A stretch of DNA of 64,000 nucleotides from Bryum argenteum (GCA_037043015.1 CM073329.1:12850648-12914647), one strand, 5' to 3'; counted from the first letter of the stretch, positions 39,630 through 52,609 are shown. Notes: generated by a model from the letters alone, not told the origin. Program-made: numbers and translations.

Positions 39630-42600
39630 ATGGGGACGAGCGTGCAGTTTACGCCGCTCAGCGGAGCTCACTCTGAGGCGCCGCTCTGCTACTTGCTGCA
39701 GGTGGACGGCTTCCGCTTCCTGCTCGATTGCGGATGGACCGACAGTTTCGACCTCTCGCTTCTGGAGCCACTCAAAAGGTACCCTAAAACCCTAGCCCCA
39801 ATCAGTTCAAGAATCATCATCGAAAGTAAATTTGCATTGCAATTCTGAGAACTCAATTTGAATACATAAGAGGAGGTCTTTTGTTTAGGTTTCTTGGTGA
39901 TAGCTCCTCTTAGTCTTGGAACTCGTTATTGTGGCTGTTTGAGGTTACAGAGAGATTTTCTCAATGTGAGATTTTATATCAGCTTGAGTGCTTTTACAGG
40001 ATTTTTGTAAATGTAGACCTACTGAGGAGGTACATTTTGTTTACTTACTCTGAGCAAGGACATGCTTAGCGTCTCTTAGCCTTCTTGTAGCGTTTTTTGG
40101 TTATGTCTTCTCTGAAGGAGCTGCTACTGAGTTGCTGAGGACTTACTAGGAGTTTATTCTGAATTCCTGATTATGTTCCTAGAAGGTGGTGTTTCGATTA
40201 GGTTACTCGGTGATAGCTCCTATTTCTGATTGCCTTAGTGTTGGCATTGGCTATCGCTGCTGTGTGAGTTTAGGCGGGAATTTGGTTCGAAGTCCAGATG
40301 TGGCAATGTGTCCGTGAATCATTATCTTAAGTGCGTGTTGAGGATTTGTTATTGGAATTGTAGACCTAGTGAGGAGGTACATTTTGCCTACTTAATCTGG
40401 AGAAGAAACGGTGTCTACTAACCTTCTTGTGAAGATTTTTGTCGAATTTTGATTCTGGATGCTTCCGACTGTTTTTCGTCGTTGTTGAGGGACTTATTAC
40501 AAATTCGTACGGAATGATGTTGTAAAAAGGAGGTGTTTTGATTAGGTTTTTGTTGATAGCTCTTCAATGGCATTGTTAATTGGGGCTGTAAGTTAAGGCG
40601 GGAAAGTTTCTAGAAGTCGGAATGTGGAATTCCGTATTATTATCTTGAGTGCTTGTTGAGGATTTGTGATATCAAGTTGATTTTGCGAATGTTGATCTAA
40701 GAAGGAGATACTCATTTTGTGGAAGAACTTGCTGCTTGCGTAGTGTCTCTTACCCTTCTTGTGGAGAATTTTGTCTAAATTTGCTTCTGCTTCGGAGTGT
40801 TCTTGGTCGTAACCCGTTATATGAGGTTTTTGCATTTTGCTGCCTGCCGATTGAGTTTAGTGAGGAGAAGTTTTCGTTGTATCGTGGTCATTAGGATCTG
40901 AGCTGCAGCTTTTGTGAGTTTCTGTGAGGGTTTTTATCTCAGTATCATCAATCCGACAGTATCATCACGACTTTGTAAATTTCAATAAAGTCTTAAATGT
41001 AGAGAGTAGGCACGTTACTCTTATTCAGTTTGTGGATGGAAGAGGGGTGCGTTCTCAAAAACAGTGACCCTTAGCCTTGTTCGTCGAGATCCTTGAGAAT
41101 TTTGATGTTGTGGATGAAGGTCGATGGCCTGTCGAATACCAGTCGAGAATTCTGAGTTTTCAGAGGTGTGAAATGTGCAAGCTGTTTCTGTTGTACCTTT
41201 ATGGTAATTTTGTTTACCTCCTCGACTATGTTCCCCTTTAGGTAGGAGTTTCAGATTCTATGGTCTGACATTACTGTGTTCGTCAATCTTTCGCAGTATT
41301 GCTCCAACTGTAGATGCTGTTTTGTTGTCGTATCCGGACACCATGCACTTGGGGGCCTATACGTATGCCTTTGCCAAGCTTGGGCTGCAAGCGACAATGT
41401 ATTGTACTTTACCAGTGCATCATATGGGACAAATGTACATGTACGATCACGTCCTTTCACGGAAGGTATGCATACAATTTTAGCTCTTCGCGACGCCTTA
41501 ACCTAGTTCGCTGGTAGCTTATGTTAAGAATTCGTTTAGGTGTATGGTAGTGCCTTATTATTTTTGCTTCTTACTATCAAGTTGTGTTTGATGTGGAAGT
41601 CCATTTAATCGCTTCCATGGTTTCATATGATGTGAAAGATTATCTGTGCAGGCTGTCTCCAATTTCGATTTATTCACTCTCGATGACGTGGACACGGCTT
41701 TCTCAAACTCAGTTCAGCTGAAGTATCAGCAGCACTATCAGCTGGCAGGTGTTTAGATCGCGGACCCTATTCTAGTTCTTTTAGAGTAACTTTTTCCCTT
41801 TCTGTCGTGTGTAATGCAACATTAAAGATCTTCACGTTTCTTGTGTTAGTGTAGGTAAAGGGGAAGGCATGACAATCACGCCTTATGCGGCGGGGCATCT
41901 CTTGGGTGGAACTGTATGGAAAATTACGAAGGACACTGAAGAAATTATATATGCTGTAGATTTCAATCATCGCAAGGAAAGGTTAGTGCTTGTAATTAGA
42001 GTCGGACACTCTTTGAGCATATTGTTGAGTTCTAACTCTAGCTTATTAATCATCATTTGATCCAATTTTTGACACCAATCTGTGTGAGAAGGTTTTGATG
42101 TGCAAAACTTATAATACAAATATTCTCTTGCTTGCAGGCATTTAAACAAGACCGTTTTGGAAAACTTCGTGCGACCAGCAGTGCTTATCACTGATGCCTA
42201 CAATGCATTGAATAACCAGCCTCAGCGCAAGCAGAGGGACCAAGAATTCATTGGTAGGTTTCTTACAAACATCCGTTGCTTGCAGAGTACAAGGTTTCGC
42301 AGTGCAAGTATTGTTTATCTTCGTTGGTGGCCCTGAACATTTGCCTGTCTGTTTCTTTGCAGATATGATACTCAAAGTGCTTCGGGCGGGTGGAAATGTA
42401 TTATTGCCTGTTGAAACAGCAGGGCGCGTGCTTGAGCTTATCCTACATTTAGAAAGTGTAAGGCGCTAACTTTATTGCTCGATCTCATATACTTAAAAAT
42501 GGTGCCTAGTTACTGATTGTACGAGTTTCCGAAGTTGTTATGCTGACGTTATTGTTATTAACCTACAGAATTGGGCGCATCAACGACTTAGTTATCCTGT

Positions 42601-45600
42601 CGCTCTTCTTACCAATGTATCCTACAGCACTGTGGAGTTCGCTAAGAGTCTGTTGGAATGGATGAGTGATACCATAGCAAAGTCCTTTGGAAGTTCGAGA
42701 GAGAACTCATTTCTTCTCAAGTAAGTACTTCTTACAACTTTCCTATTGAGTTTCTTATATTCATTGGTAAGAGATTTTACTAGTGAAGGGTGATGTCAGC
42801 AAAACCTACGCGCCATCCGAACATAACTTATGCGATTGAATGTAGGTACCTCAAGTTGTGTCATGATCGTAAGGAGTTTGATGAATTACCTCAAAGCCCC
42901 AAGGTTAGATGCTAACACCTGTCTTTCAAAGAGTTTCACCTGTAGACATATCGGGAAAATAGTTCTTCCATATATAAAGTGAGCTAGGATATAATGTGAG
43001 CTAGTTTTAAGTATTGTATAGAAACTTGAGGTTTGAATCCTCTAGGATATCATTTATCATCAACACATCGATTTGCCTTGTGGTAGGTTGTCTTTGCTTC
43101 AATGGCCAGTTTAGAGGGTGGATATGCCCGTGAGTTGTTCGTAGAGTGGGCCACAGATTCTCGAAATCTTGTGCTTTTCACTGAACGTGGTCAGGTGCGC
43201 CTTCTTTTCTTCATTTCACGTTGCTCGAGAGTCAGATTCAGCGTCATGCATAGGTATTTGTCTGTTTTGAAGTAAAATTAAACCCATGATTTTGAGACAT
43301 ATACTTCATGCAGATGGGAACACTCGCGAAGAAACTTCAAGCAGAGCCACCGCCAAAGATTGTGAAAGTGACAATGAGTAAAAAAATCCCTCTGACAGGT
43401 GAAGAGCTACAAGCTTATGAAGAAGAGCAAAAGTTGAAGGTGGCAGCCGAGCGAGAAGTCAGTCCGATGGAAGAAGATGGGAATTCGTCACCAAAAGTGA
43501 AAGCTATAACTGGGCCTTTACCTCTAAGTGTTGCAGAACCTGGTGGTGGCGTTCCGGTTGGAGTTGAAGGTGTGAAGTCCCTTTAAGTTTTGTTTTAGTC
43601 CTGTTTCTCAAGTAGTCTTCACCGAATAAGGCCTCTATGAAAGTATCTGTAGCTTCAATCTGTCACCTCTACTTCGGTTCCGTAACTGGACAATTCTGCT
43701 TGCTGTGTCCACGGGTGTAAGTGCTGCATGGATGATAATCCTCACAAGTTGCTTCGTGCAGGTTTATTATCAGCGAACGAAGTACCGTCCCATCGTCAAA
43801 TTCTAATTGATGGTTTCACCCCATCAGACAGAACTGCAGCTCCTATGTTCCCTCTGTATGAGAATCCAAGTGAATGGGATGAATATGGAGAAGTCATCAA
43901 TCCAGATGATTATGCTGTGAAAGACACAGAGTTGATGGATTACCAAACTACTCAACCGGTCTGTCTTCGATCTACCTAGCACTGCTAGCTCGTTCGTCTC
44001 CATAATATACTAATATATGATGGTTGAGACCTTGCTGAACATAATTACTTAATATTTTAATTTTGATTTTTGCTACTTGGCAATAATATGCCCGTTACAA
44101 TATCTGCAGGCTCCGCCTATTACCGATGGCGAAGAGAACCCAGATCCAGAGGCGGAAGCGATTCTTGCTGACAGACCTTCGAAAGTTGTTGTCACAGATT
44201 ACACAGTACGTTTCTATTCCTGCCTGTGTTTACACATGAAAAAAGACTTGCATTGTAGGAACTCCATGTTGAAGGTTTTGTGGGATTAGATTCCTTTCTG
44301 TATCAAAGCAGCTCCAGTGTATGCTTGAGTCCACTCGGGGCTTGAAACGATCTGTGCTTTTGTTCTGTACTCTTTTTTAAAGTTACACATCATGGGCTAA
44401 AATCAACAGTTTGTGCGGATGTAACAGGTTCAAGTAAAGTGCGCATTGTGTTACATGGATTTTGAGGGGCGTTCTGATGGCCGTTCTATCAAAAACATCT
44501 TAGCTCACGTTGCTCCTATAAAGCTTGTAAGATGAGTCTGCGCCTCTATTTTTTTTAGCCCCCTCGTTTGACTGGAGTTTTTCTATGAACAAGGTCTGTT
44601 TCTCTTGGAGTTTGCCTAGCATTCAGGAGATGGTTTACGAAATTTAGAGTTTATCGTGTTCTTGACTCTGAATGTTGCTCTGTACATGAAGGTGCTTGTA
44701 CATGGATCAGCAGAAGCTACAGAGCATCTGAGGCAGCACTGTGTGAAAAATGTTTGTCGGGATGTTTATGCTCCTCGAATTGGTGAAACTCAGGATGTCA
44801 CCTCAGATTTATGTGCCTATAAGGTAGCCAATCTGCATTTATCATGTATCAATTGTATGTATGGTGTTATTCTAGTAGTAGGACAATTCCTGAAAGATAA
44901 GTAAAAAATTAGATTCAGAAAGTTAAAAAAGATTGGCATGCGGTAGGTCGTGGGTATCTTGTGTTTGTAATTTTCTCTGCAATTTAGTAACTGTTAAAAC
45001 TCGGCAATGTTAAAAATGAGGAGTGTATATGCTTCAAGAATACAACAGTATAGTCAATTACATTTGATATATGCTTTTTGAACTTTCTTTAGTTCTACTT
45101 TTCTCCAACTTCTCTTAGGTTGAATACTTTGATGGTTCCTATGAATTTCCAAGGTTTTGATGTAGGTTTGCAAACCATCTAGTATGAACTACTCTGGAAC
45201 AACTAGCTCCTTGTAATCAGGAACCCAAACTATATAGATTGGGTGAAGTTTTGTATGCCAATTCTTATCCTGGTATCACGTTTGTTCTTTTTGCAGGTGC
45301 GTCTAACTGAGCGATTAATGAGTTCTGTGTTATTTAGGAAGGTAATGAAATACTTCCACCTTTACTCCAAATTCTTACCAATATGGTAGCTTTAGTTTGT
45401 TGCTATTCAAGTATTAATTTTGTAGGAGCAATTTTTCATTTTTTTGAAAAAAAGAGTATACTTCAACTTTGACTTGGATTGGTTCATTTGAAGAGAGGGT
45501 GGTCAATCTTTCATTACATTGGAATAAAGACATCCTCACATTGTTAACATGCATACATTTGATACCAGCTCGGAGACTATGAGGTGGCGTGGGTAGATGG

Positions 45601-46064
45601 AGTGATTGGCAGTCAAGAGTCAGAAGGGATGCTACCGCTACTTCCCTCAGAAACACCTCCACCCCACAAGTCCGTCTTCGTCGGTGATTTGCGGCTGGCA
45701 GATTTCAAGCAACTTCTAGCAACTAAAGGCATTCAGGTTGAGCTTTTTGTTCTTTTCAAGTTCAAGTATACCATTCTTAAAGCCGCGCTTTCTGCTTGAC
45801 AAGTGACATGATTGAATTGATTGCTTTTACAGGCCGAGTTCGCTGGCGGTGTACTCCGATGTGGTGATGCATTTGCTGTGAGGAAGGTAGGTCTTTGACG
45901 CTTTTCTTTCGATAATGCTCGCATTAGAATTGGTTAAGTAACAATAGGCTTGTGAACTTTTTATGCAGAGTGGTGGAAGCCAGCAGTTGGTGATCGAGGG
46001 CCCTTTGTCAGAAGACTACTACAAATTGCGAGACCTTCTATATTCCCAGTTCTACATGCTATAG
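39630..46064 (+). CDS. CPSF100: Cleavage and polyadenylation specificity factor subunit 2 (CPSF100), 18 exons
   Basis: Exons: 39630-39778, 41297-41465, 41652-41748, 41855-41981, 42138-42253, 42363-42457, 42569-42720, 42846-42903, 43087-43194, 43314-43569, 43762-43958, 44110-44205, 44428-44526, 44692-44823, 45297-45341, 45569-45736, 45833-45886, 45969-46064. They total 2214 bases, 737 residues, about the usual plant length. The N-terminal metallo-beta-lactamase fold is degenerate ([20 protein letters not shown] in place of an HxHxDH site; [10 protein letters not shown]), then a beta-CASP region ([30 protein letters not shown]) and the CPSF100 C-terminal domain ([31 protein letters not shown]). 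It is the non-catalytic partner of the CPSF73 endonuclease in nuclear pre-mRNA 3'-end processing. The loss of metal ligands is normal for this subunit. All introns have GT/AG borders; intron 1 is 1.5 kb and repetitive. Confidence 0.97.
39880..40850 (+). repeat. Three diverged tandem units (~310-345 bp) in CPSF100 intron 1
   Basis: TTAGGTTTCTTGGTGATAGC at 39889, TTAGGTTACTCGGTGATAGC at 40198 and TTAGGTTTTTGTTGATAGC at 40543 begin three units. Each is followed by GGAG(G/A)TAC-ATTTTG and CTTCTTGT(A/G)G(A/C)G(A/T) blocks in the same order. Confidence 0.75.
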
Positions 46065-46810
46065 CAGCTTACATTGATTTCAGTTCAATACCATCAGCGC
46101 AGTTGGGAGAATAGGATATTTCTACGAGGCACTTAAGGTACCTGACGATACTCAACGGAATCAAAACAAACAAAGGCAGTGCATCAGAGCTTTCTGAGTT
46201 GTACAGAATGTAGTATGTCTGGTGAATATTTCACGATTTTGACATGTGACTTACTGTTTCTGAAGCTCATTGAAGCCCTATTTGGGTTACAAGCTTTTCT
46301 GTTTAGCTGACATGGAGGATGTTTTGATCCAATGACGAGGATTTGTATGAGGCGGATTTGGATCTATTGATATACTTGAGCTGGAATAACGGTGAACATC
46401 TAATGTAATTGAATAATCTTATTTTGGTACAGTGTATTTGAAGTGTGATGAGGTTCTAAATCTGGAACTATGGTCGAGTAAGTAATATTTATTTGTCAAA
46501 TTATTATCCAGAAATGCATGTGTTCTATGAATATAGCTTATGTCAATATTCAAATATGGTGATAGGGCCTAATGCTTTTATTAGTGTCGGTGGAACTCAA
46601 CAAATTTTAGAGTGGCATTTGTAATACTAAAGAGTGGTGTCTTGAATTTGATTTCAAAATGTCACTCTTAGATTTCCATGTTTGTATGAAAAATAGGGTG
46701 TGAGCAATCAACCTCATACAAGTTCACTCATTGTCTCATCTGACCAAGGTTTCAAGAATAATTGCTCTTTCATCCATTGATGCACATTTAATTTTCAAAC
46801 TTATGGCTAC
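46065..46810. other. 3' region of CPSF100 and spacer
   Basis: Likely 3' untranslated region and downstream AT-rich spacer. No other feature seen. Confidence 0.45.
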
Positions 46811-47425
46811 TTAACCCCTAAATGGTTTGACTCATTTGTAGTAAAATGAACACATCCTCAAAAGCATTGTCATAGGTGGAGGTAAAAGTGTGTTATCCAA
46901 ATCTCAACCGTACAATCTTGTCGTAGACATATTGAACATCATGTGGGTCAAATTTTGAGTCATGAGGCTTCATAGATTGCGAGATCATAATGTATTAATA
47001 CTCAAAAATGATCACATAATTTCATGATTTTCACTTTAAAGTGAAAATGCTACCATTAGACTTATTGCAATGAAAAAGTCACCAATTAGAATGTTGTTCA
47101 CCTTCATCTCAGTAGCATCCTTGAACAAAAAAAAACCATGAGAAAAATTTCTTTGTGCAAATTATGGCCCTGCAATGGTGAAAACTGCCCTAAATTTTAC
47201 AAAGGAAAAAATGTCTAAAACTAGGCTGCTGTCACTGAAATGCATGCCATTAATTCATACTTCATTGTATGGGTCTGAGATTTCTATTACATGAACTAGA
47301 CTTGATTTGGGACCCAACCCAAGTGATTTCGTCCAAAACGGAGTCCGGATGAAGAAGTTATGGCTCTCCAAAGTTGGTGTCATCCAAAATGTCGTTTTTC
47401 GACATTCGGCCCGCTTAAGGGTTAA
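46811..47425 (+). mobile_element. Family A element, copy A6, internally shortened, TTAA-bordered
   Basis: Starts TTAACCCCTAAATGG at 46811 and ends GCTTAAGGGTTAA at 47425. At 615 bp it is shorter than copy A3 (977 bp); material present in the middle of A3 is missing near 47220. Blocks CGTAGACATATTGAACATCA, AATGTATTAATACTCA and GAAGAAGTTATGGCTCT match the other copies. Confidence 0.7.
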
Positions 47426-48418
47426 GTCACTTAAGTAAACTCTAGGTTATTAATTTAAAGTTTATTCTCTTGTTTTTATCAATTAAATGCAATGGAGCCT
47501 AATTCTTGCATTCTCTTTGTGTCCACTCCACTCTAGATTCATTCTCATGTTCTACAGCTAGCTTTTAGTGTATGGAGCTTACCAATTCTATCATCCTTGT
47601 TTTGATACATCAGTTGGTTGTCCTACAAGGCCATTCTCTTAATTTCTTCGACTCTCAGTGAGATATAACCTCATACTTGCATTATCTTTGTACATCGATC
47701 TTTGATTTAAATCTTAATCAAATTGAACAAATATATTATGTCGAATCTCTCATTGCCGTATTTGAAGCTCGACAATTCTATCATCCTTGCTTGAATATTA
47801 CCTCGAAAGGAGAAGATTAATAGTGACCTCTAGAAGGCCAAATTGAAATCCGTGAACGAAGTTTTTTTGAGTTCAATTTTGAGATATCCAAGTGTAAGAT
47901 CCTGTTTTCAAGTGTCTAATTAGTCTATCCACCAATTTTTATCACATTTCACCGTATAATTAGTCTACACACCAATTTTTATCATACTTCACCGCACTCA
48001 CTTTGAGATACATTGAGTCAAAGTTTTAGTCTTTGTAAAAATAAGCATGTCTGTCTTAAAAGGAAATCGACTCAATTGGGGCTTCTCTCACCTTTAGGGG
48101 TTATCCAACATGTTCGTTGTCCCACACGTTCTGATGCTCAAGTACCTGACCCCGTCGCCGCGGGGTTTTGGGCGCGGGCACCGAAGCCCGTGTTGAGGAT
48201 GAAAATCATCCAAGCTGCACCGAAGCAAACCAGCATCGGAGGGAGGAAGCAGGTCGACCCTTCCCCGTCGAAGAAACGGAGGGTGAGGACCTTATCCGGA
48301 ACGCGACCCCAATTGCGCATCACCCCAATTCCCTCAAACTCACACTCTCTCCCCACCCATTCTCATCACAGCATTTTCTCGCATTCTAGGGTTCTAGGAA
48401 GGAGAAACCCACACTACA
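47426..48418. other. Spacer and L29 promoter
   Basis: AT-rich to about 48080, including a doubled TAATTAGTCTA(T/C)(C/A)CACCAATTTTTATCA block at 47925-48000 related to 25180 and 54070. It then becomes GC-richer toward the L29 start. CTAGGGTT (reverse telo-box type) lies at 48386-48393. Confidence 0.5.
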
Positions 48419-49538
48419 ATGGCGTGTGTGGCGGATGTGAGCCGCGCTGCTGCGGTTGCAGCCCCCTCGGTGTCCGGCTGCGTTGTTCCTCGCAGCAATG
48501 CCGCCCGCGTCTCCGTGTCCCCGTTCTTCAACCAGGGATTGAAGGCGCTCCAGGTTCGAAGCCGCGCAGCTGCTCCGGCCAGCAATGCCACCCCATCGTC
48601 GTTGGTTGTCAACATGGCCAAGCGCGAGGAGGAGCTCGCTGATATTCGCAAGATGAGCGACGAGGATATCAAGACCACTGTTGTGGATTTGAAGGGTGAG
48701 CTCTTCTTGTTGCGTACCAAGCAGGCTACTCGCCAGGAGTACAAGAGCAGCGAGTTTCGCAGAATCCGCAAAAATGTAAGCAGCCCTTGCTCATTTCCCA
48801 TTGCTGATTTTCAAACCTTCAATGCTCTCAACACTGTCGTTTCCTGTGCACACTTGGTAGGGATTTCGCTGTAACTCCAAATCTCGCATCGCCCACACCT
48901 ATTTGTTCCAATTCTCGGTGTTGTCATTCAAGTTAAATAATGTGGTGGAGTTCAAGCGGACAGTGTGATTCACATAAGAGAGAAGGGAGTTTAATACAAA
49001 TACAGCATAATGTGTGCGTAGATCTTTATATTGCGAATGTTCATCGTAAACTGACGTTCTGGATAGAATGTGTCCAATTGCATACCGTGGGATGTGCTTA
49101 GTGTGCAAGATAACCATTTTCTGGTACTAAGTTCACTTTATAGTTCACTGCAGGAATGCAAGGTTGGATTTTTCGTACTTATTTTTCTTAAACAGAGGAA
49201 CAATAGATAGCATACATCGTGTTACTTCTGGGTCAACGAGAGAAGGGTATCAGAACTTGTAGTGTGTTCGAGGTTAACGAATCATACTCAGTTCAGGGTT
49301 TTTGATTGCACCATGGATGAGATTTTAATTCTCTCATCACATTGGTATGTGAGGTTTCTTATTATGTTGGTGGCATTGGCAGATTGCGAGGATGTTGACG
49401 GTGAAACGAGAGAGGGAAATTGAGGCCGGAATTGGACTTCGACAATCTAGGAAGCTCGATAGGGAGTGGAAGAGGAGCATTGTTGTTAGACCTCCTCCAT
49501 CATACGCTGCTAGCTTGGCCGAACAAGAAAAGAAGTAG
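48419..49538 (+). CDS. Chloroplast 50S ribosomal protein L29 (uL29c), two exons
   Basis: Exons 48419-48775 and 49383-49538, 170 residues. Residues 1 to about 65 form a Ser/Ala/Arg-rich chloroplast transit peptide. The mature part is a canonical L29 helical hairpin: EELADIRKMSDEDIKTTVVD, LKGELFLLRTKQATRQEYKS and, across the splice, RRIRKN-IARMLTVKREREIE. A basic C-terminal extension ending PPPSYAASLAEQEKK is typical of the plastid form. It binds 23S rRNA near the peptide exit tunnel of the plastid ribosome. The splice joins phase 0 with GTAAGC and GGCAG borders. There is an excellent match in length and order to the plant plastid family. Confidence 0.95.
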
Positions 49539-49668
49539 ATTGCATGATTCATAGCTTTGTTTCGAGGGTAGAATCACAACCTTCATGTCTTTTTGAATGT
49601 CCTAACATTATTGGTTTCCACAACCCTTCTTTACGCCCATACCAGTGCACAATGCACCGAATATATTC

Positions 49669-49796
49669 TTTGTCTATTCTGAAGAATGTTGCGGATACAT
49701 AGTTTGTCTATTCTGAAGGATGTTGCGGATACATAGTTTGTCTATTCTGAAGGATGTTGCGGATACATAGTTTGTCTATTCTGAAGAATGTTGCTA
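49669..49796. repeat. 34-bp tandem repeat, 3.8 units, downstream of L29
   Basis: Units of 34 bases (TTTGTCTATTCTGAAGRATG followed by TTGCGGATACATAG) at 49669, 49703, 49737 and a partial one at 49771. The inner units are identical and the outer ones carry A for G at one position. They lie about 130 bases after the L29 stop codon, probably in its 3' untranslated region. Confidence 0.92.
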
Positions 49797-50478
49797 GTAG
49801 CTTGCCATCTCTCCCTAGAACTCGAACCTGCAGACAATTCCACCCGGTTCGCTGTGTTCCCTTCGTCATTGATTCAGGACAGTGTTGAATCTGCACCACA
49901 CCTTAAGGTACTCCTATCGTGGGCAGCGCCGTAAAACAGGAAAGAAATTGATATCTTGTAAACAGTGAGAGGATCACAACGGAAGACTAAGCAGCCAGAG
50001 AACAACACTTGAGATGCGGAAACATTATAATGGAGGAAGAGCGGCAGTGAATGATACCGAAGCAGAATTTCAGCTATTGAAGTAATATGGTCCTTCCTCA
50101 TCCATGCATAATTCTGGAAGCCAATACAGAGGCTCTGGTTCAATACATGTGAAATGACGAGAAGCTCATTTAGACTGAAACTAGACTCAGAACCTTAGGA
50201 TTTGCCCTATTTCTGTAGAAAAATGACATTGTAACCTCATCGTATATCTGAGAGGATTCGCTAGTCCTGATAAATGAAAAAAAAAAGATAAGTAAGATGA
50301 CTACGGTACTAGATGACCATGAACTTTCGTAATTATAGAAGGATATCTTTGGAATCCTTTCACCTGGTTTGAAATCAAAGGTTTTAAGTACACAAGACTG
50401 TCGTGCACAATGTGCGCCTGCCCGACAAGATACTTTTTCTCGGTCCATCCAAGATTACAACTCGATTGCAATGGTGAG
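49797..50478. other. Intergenic region between L29 and the AAA ATPase
   Basis: Convergent genes end on both sides, so this should hold both 3' regions. Nothing further was recognised. Confidence 0.45.
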
Positions 50479-52609
50479 TCACCGATTGTTGGAAGCGCCA
50501 TTGGCAGCACTTCTAGCAGCGCCGAAGGCAGCTAGAAGCTTGAGCAAGTCTGTCACTGATGTGTCGACAGGCTCATCATCAGACGCTCCCCCTGGAGCCC
50601 TACTATGTGATCCATCCATAACACTTGACCGGTTGACTTGATACTCATACGCAGCAGTCTTTGAAGTTCGTGCAGTCGACAATACGCTCAGAAAATCGGA
50701 CTGCTTGAGAGGCCTCGGCTCCTTCGCTTCAGCAACGCCATCCACTCTCTCCTCATCCAACAGATCGCGGATAGGCATGTACGCCGCTTCTTTACACAAC
50801 TCTGTCAAGTCTGAGCCACTGTACCCCTCCGTTAATGCAGCAAGTTGTTCGATGTCAATACAATCTTCGTAATTCTCGTCCTTCAGAATCACCTTCAATA
50901 TGCTACTGCGTTGTTTCTTGTCAGGCATGCCTACTTCGAATGCTCTCGGAAGTCGTCTCAGAATGGCTTCATCCAGCTCCCAAGGCCTATTCGTTGCAGC
51001 CAAAACCATCACTCGCGCATTCTCTGCAAGTCCGGGAATTGTCAATAAGATTATTGGAATTTATAATTGAATGGAATATTGAAAGGAAAGTGATGAGCAA
51101 TCTTACGATCGGTGGTGAACCCATCCCAAAGAGCCATGAACTCCGTCTTCATGTTCGTAAGAGCTTCATGCTCAGTTTGGCGACGCTGTCCCAAAAAGCT
51201 GTCAACCTCATCAATGAATATAATTGAGGGCTGCAGTTTGTAGGCTAATGTAAAAACTGCGGTAACTGCAAATCAGAGACAAAACAAAGTGCTGTCAGTT
51301 CACGCACTCCAGTTACATAAAAATAGGGTTGCAAAGCAGCTCAAGAAGGAAAATAGTGCGGTACCAAGCTTCTGGGCATCGCCAAACCACTTGCTCATCA
51401 AATTCGCTATGCGAACATTGATGAAAACAGCACCCGACTCTTTGGCAATTGCCTTCGCCAAGAGCGTCTTCCCTGTGCCAGGAGGACCAAACAACAGGAC
51501 ACCCTTCTGTGGACGCAAAAGCTTGCCATGTGTAAATAGGTCAGGTCGCTGTAGAGGTAGTATCACCAATTCATGAAGCGATTGCTTCACATATTCAAGC
51601 CCTCCGATGGAACTGAATGTTACATCAATGTCCTCAGGATTGATCACATCACACGCTATCATATCCTGCAAATCGCAATCTCAGCTCGTCAAAAAAAAGA
51701 ATGGCCATAATTCTCACCCTCGTCTCGCAGACTCAAAACACTGCCCACGCACTCACTATTCTCCAGCCAAAACAGAGTATGCATGATGCACCATTGAGCA
51801 GAAGCCACTCCAAGCTTTTTTGGATTCCCTGCTCGTAGAGTTCCATGACTAATATCTTATCGCCACGATACCCTAAGCACAATAAAGGAAAACTCGACTA
51901 ACGTGACTCATGACAGATGATCGTGGAGCTTGCTTATCGACTACGTATTCCTACTTTAAGAGCTGCAAATATTCAAAAAATCTTTCGAACGATCGACAAA
52001 TATTCTGGCCAATATCCTCTTCCTCGTCCTGGCAGACTCAACATAACTAATATAAACCACCGCCCAGGCACTCACACTATTCCCCAGCCAAAAAAGACTA
52101 TGTTTGTTGCACTACTAAGCTAAGCCACTTCACAAAGCACTTCAAGCTTTAGGATTTCCCATGGCTAATATCTCATCAACACGATAACCTAAGCCAAAAC
52201 ACTACATCCTGCGGCTCTGAACCACAAACAAGAAAACTCGTGTAACTAAATTCATAAGAGATGATCGTGTAGCTTGCTTCTCGACTGCGAATTCATACTT
52301 CAAGAGCTGCAAACTATCAAAAAATCTTTCGAATGATTTAGCCGATACCCTGTCTCGTAACCTAATAATGAGAAAACTTGTTAAGAAGATTCGCGAGTGA
52401 TATGTTACCTCATAACTATTGGTTTGAATCAATGGCCGACCGAGGCGCTTGGCAATTTCCTTCTTCTGCTCCTGCGCTTTCTTGATTTGAGCTCGGTTAG
52501 GATCAAGATGGCGAAGTCCGACGAACAACACCAAGCAACTCAAGGCCGCACTGACGGCATACAGAAACAATTCCTGGCCTACCGACGCCGCCCTCGTCCC
52601 TGCCCCCAT
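50479..52609 (-). CDS. Msp1/ATAD1-type membrane-anchored AAA ATPase, 4 exons
   Basis: Exons (minus strand): 52609-52409, 51665-51365, 51265-51107, 51023-50479. They total 1206 bases, 401 residues. The N-terminus has a single transmembrane helix (about 13-33, LFLYAVSAALSCLVLFVGLR) and a basic linker. The AAA domain has Walker A GPPGTGKT, a pore-loop region NLMSKWFGDAQKL, Walker B IIFIDEVD, sensor LAATNRPWELDEAILRR and arginine residues in RRLPRAFEVG. A small C-terminal lid (GYSGSDLTELCKEAAYMPIR) follows. Msp1/ATAD1 extracts mislocalised tail-anchored proteins from the mitochondrial outer or peroxisomal membrane; that role is inferred from family. The C-terminus has an Ala/Ser-rich extension. 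The ATG at 52609 follows a leader with AAACCCTAA at 52680-52688. Confidence 0.94.
51718..52350. repeat. Diverged tandem duplication (~320-345 bp) in intron 1 of the AAA ATPase gene
   Basis: CTAATATCTTATCGCCACGA near 51848 pairs with CTAATATCTCATCAACACGA near 52165. AGATGATCGTG and a following TCAAGAGCTGCAAA-type block at 51915-51990 pair with 52259-52335. Order and orientation are conserved, so the intron grew by direct duplication. Confidence 0.75.

Noticed and set aside
39316-39630. 104-codon frame on the minus strand upstream of CPSF100
   Set aside because: No recognisable domain; it overlaps the expected CPSF100 promoter and leader and has no splice-supported extension.
48138-48801. Overlapping frames on both strands around the L29 transit-peptide region
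   Set aside because: These are shadows of the GC-rich L29 first exon and its leader; none has family features.
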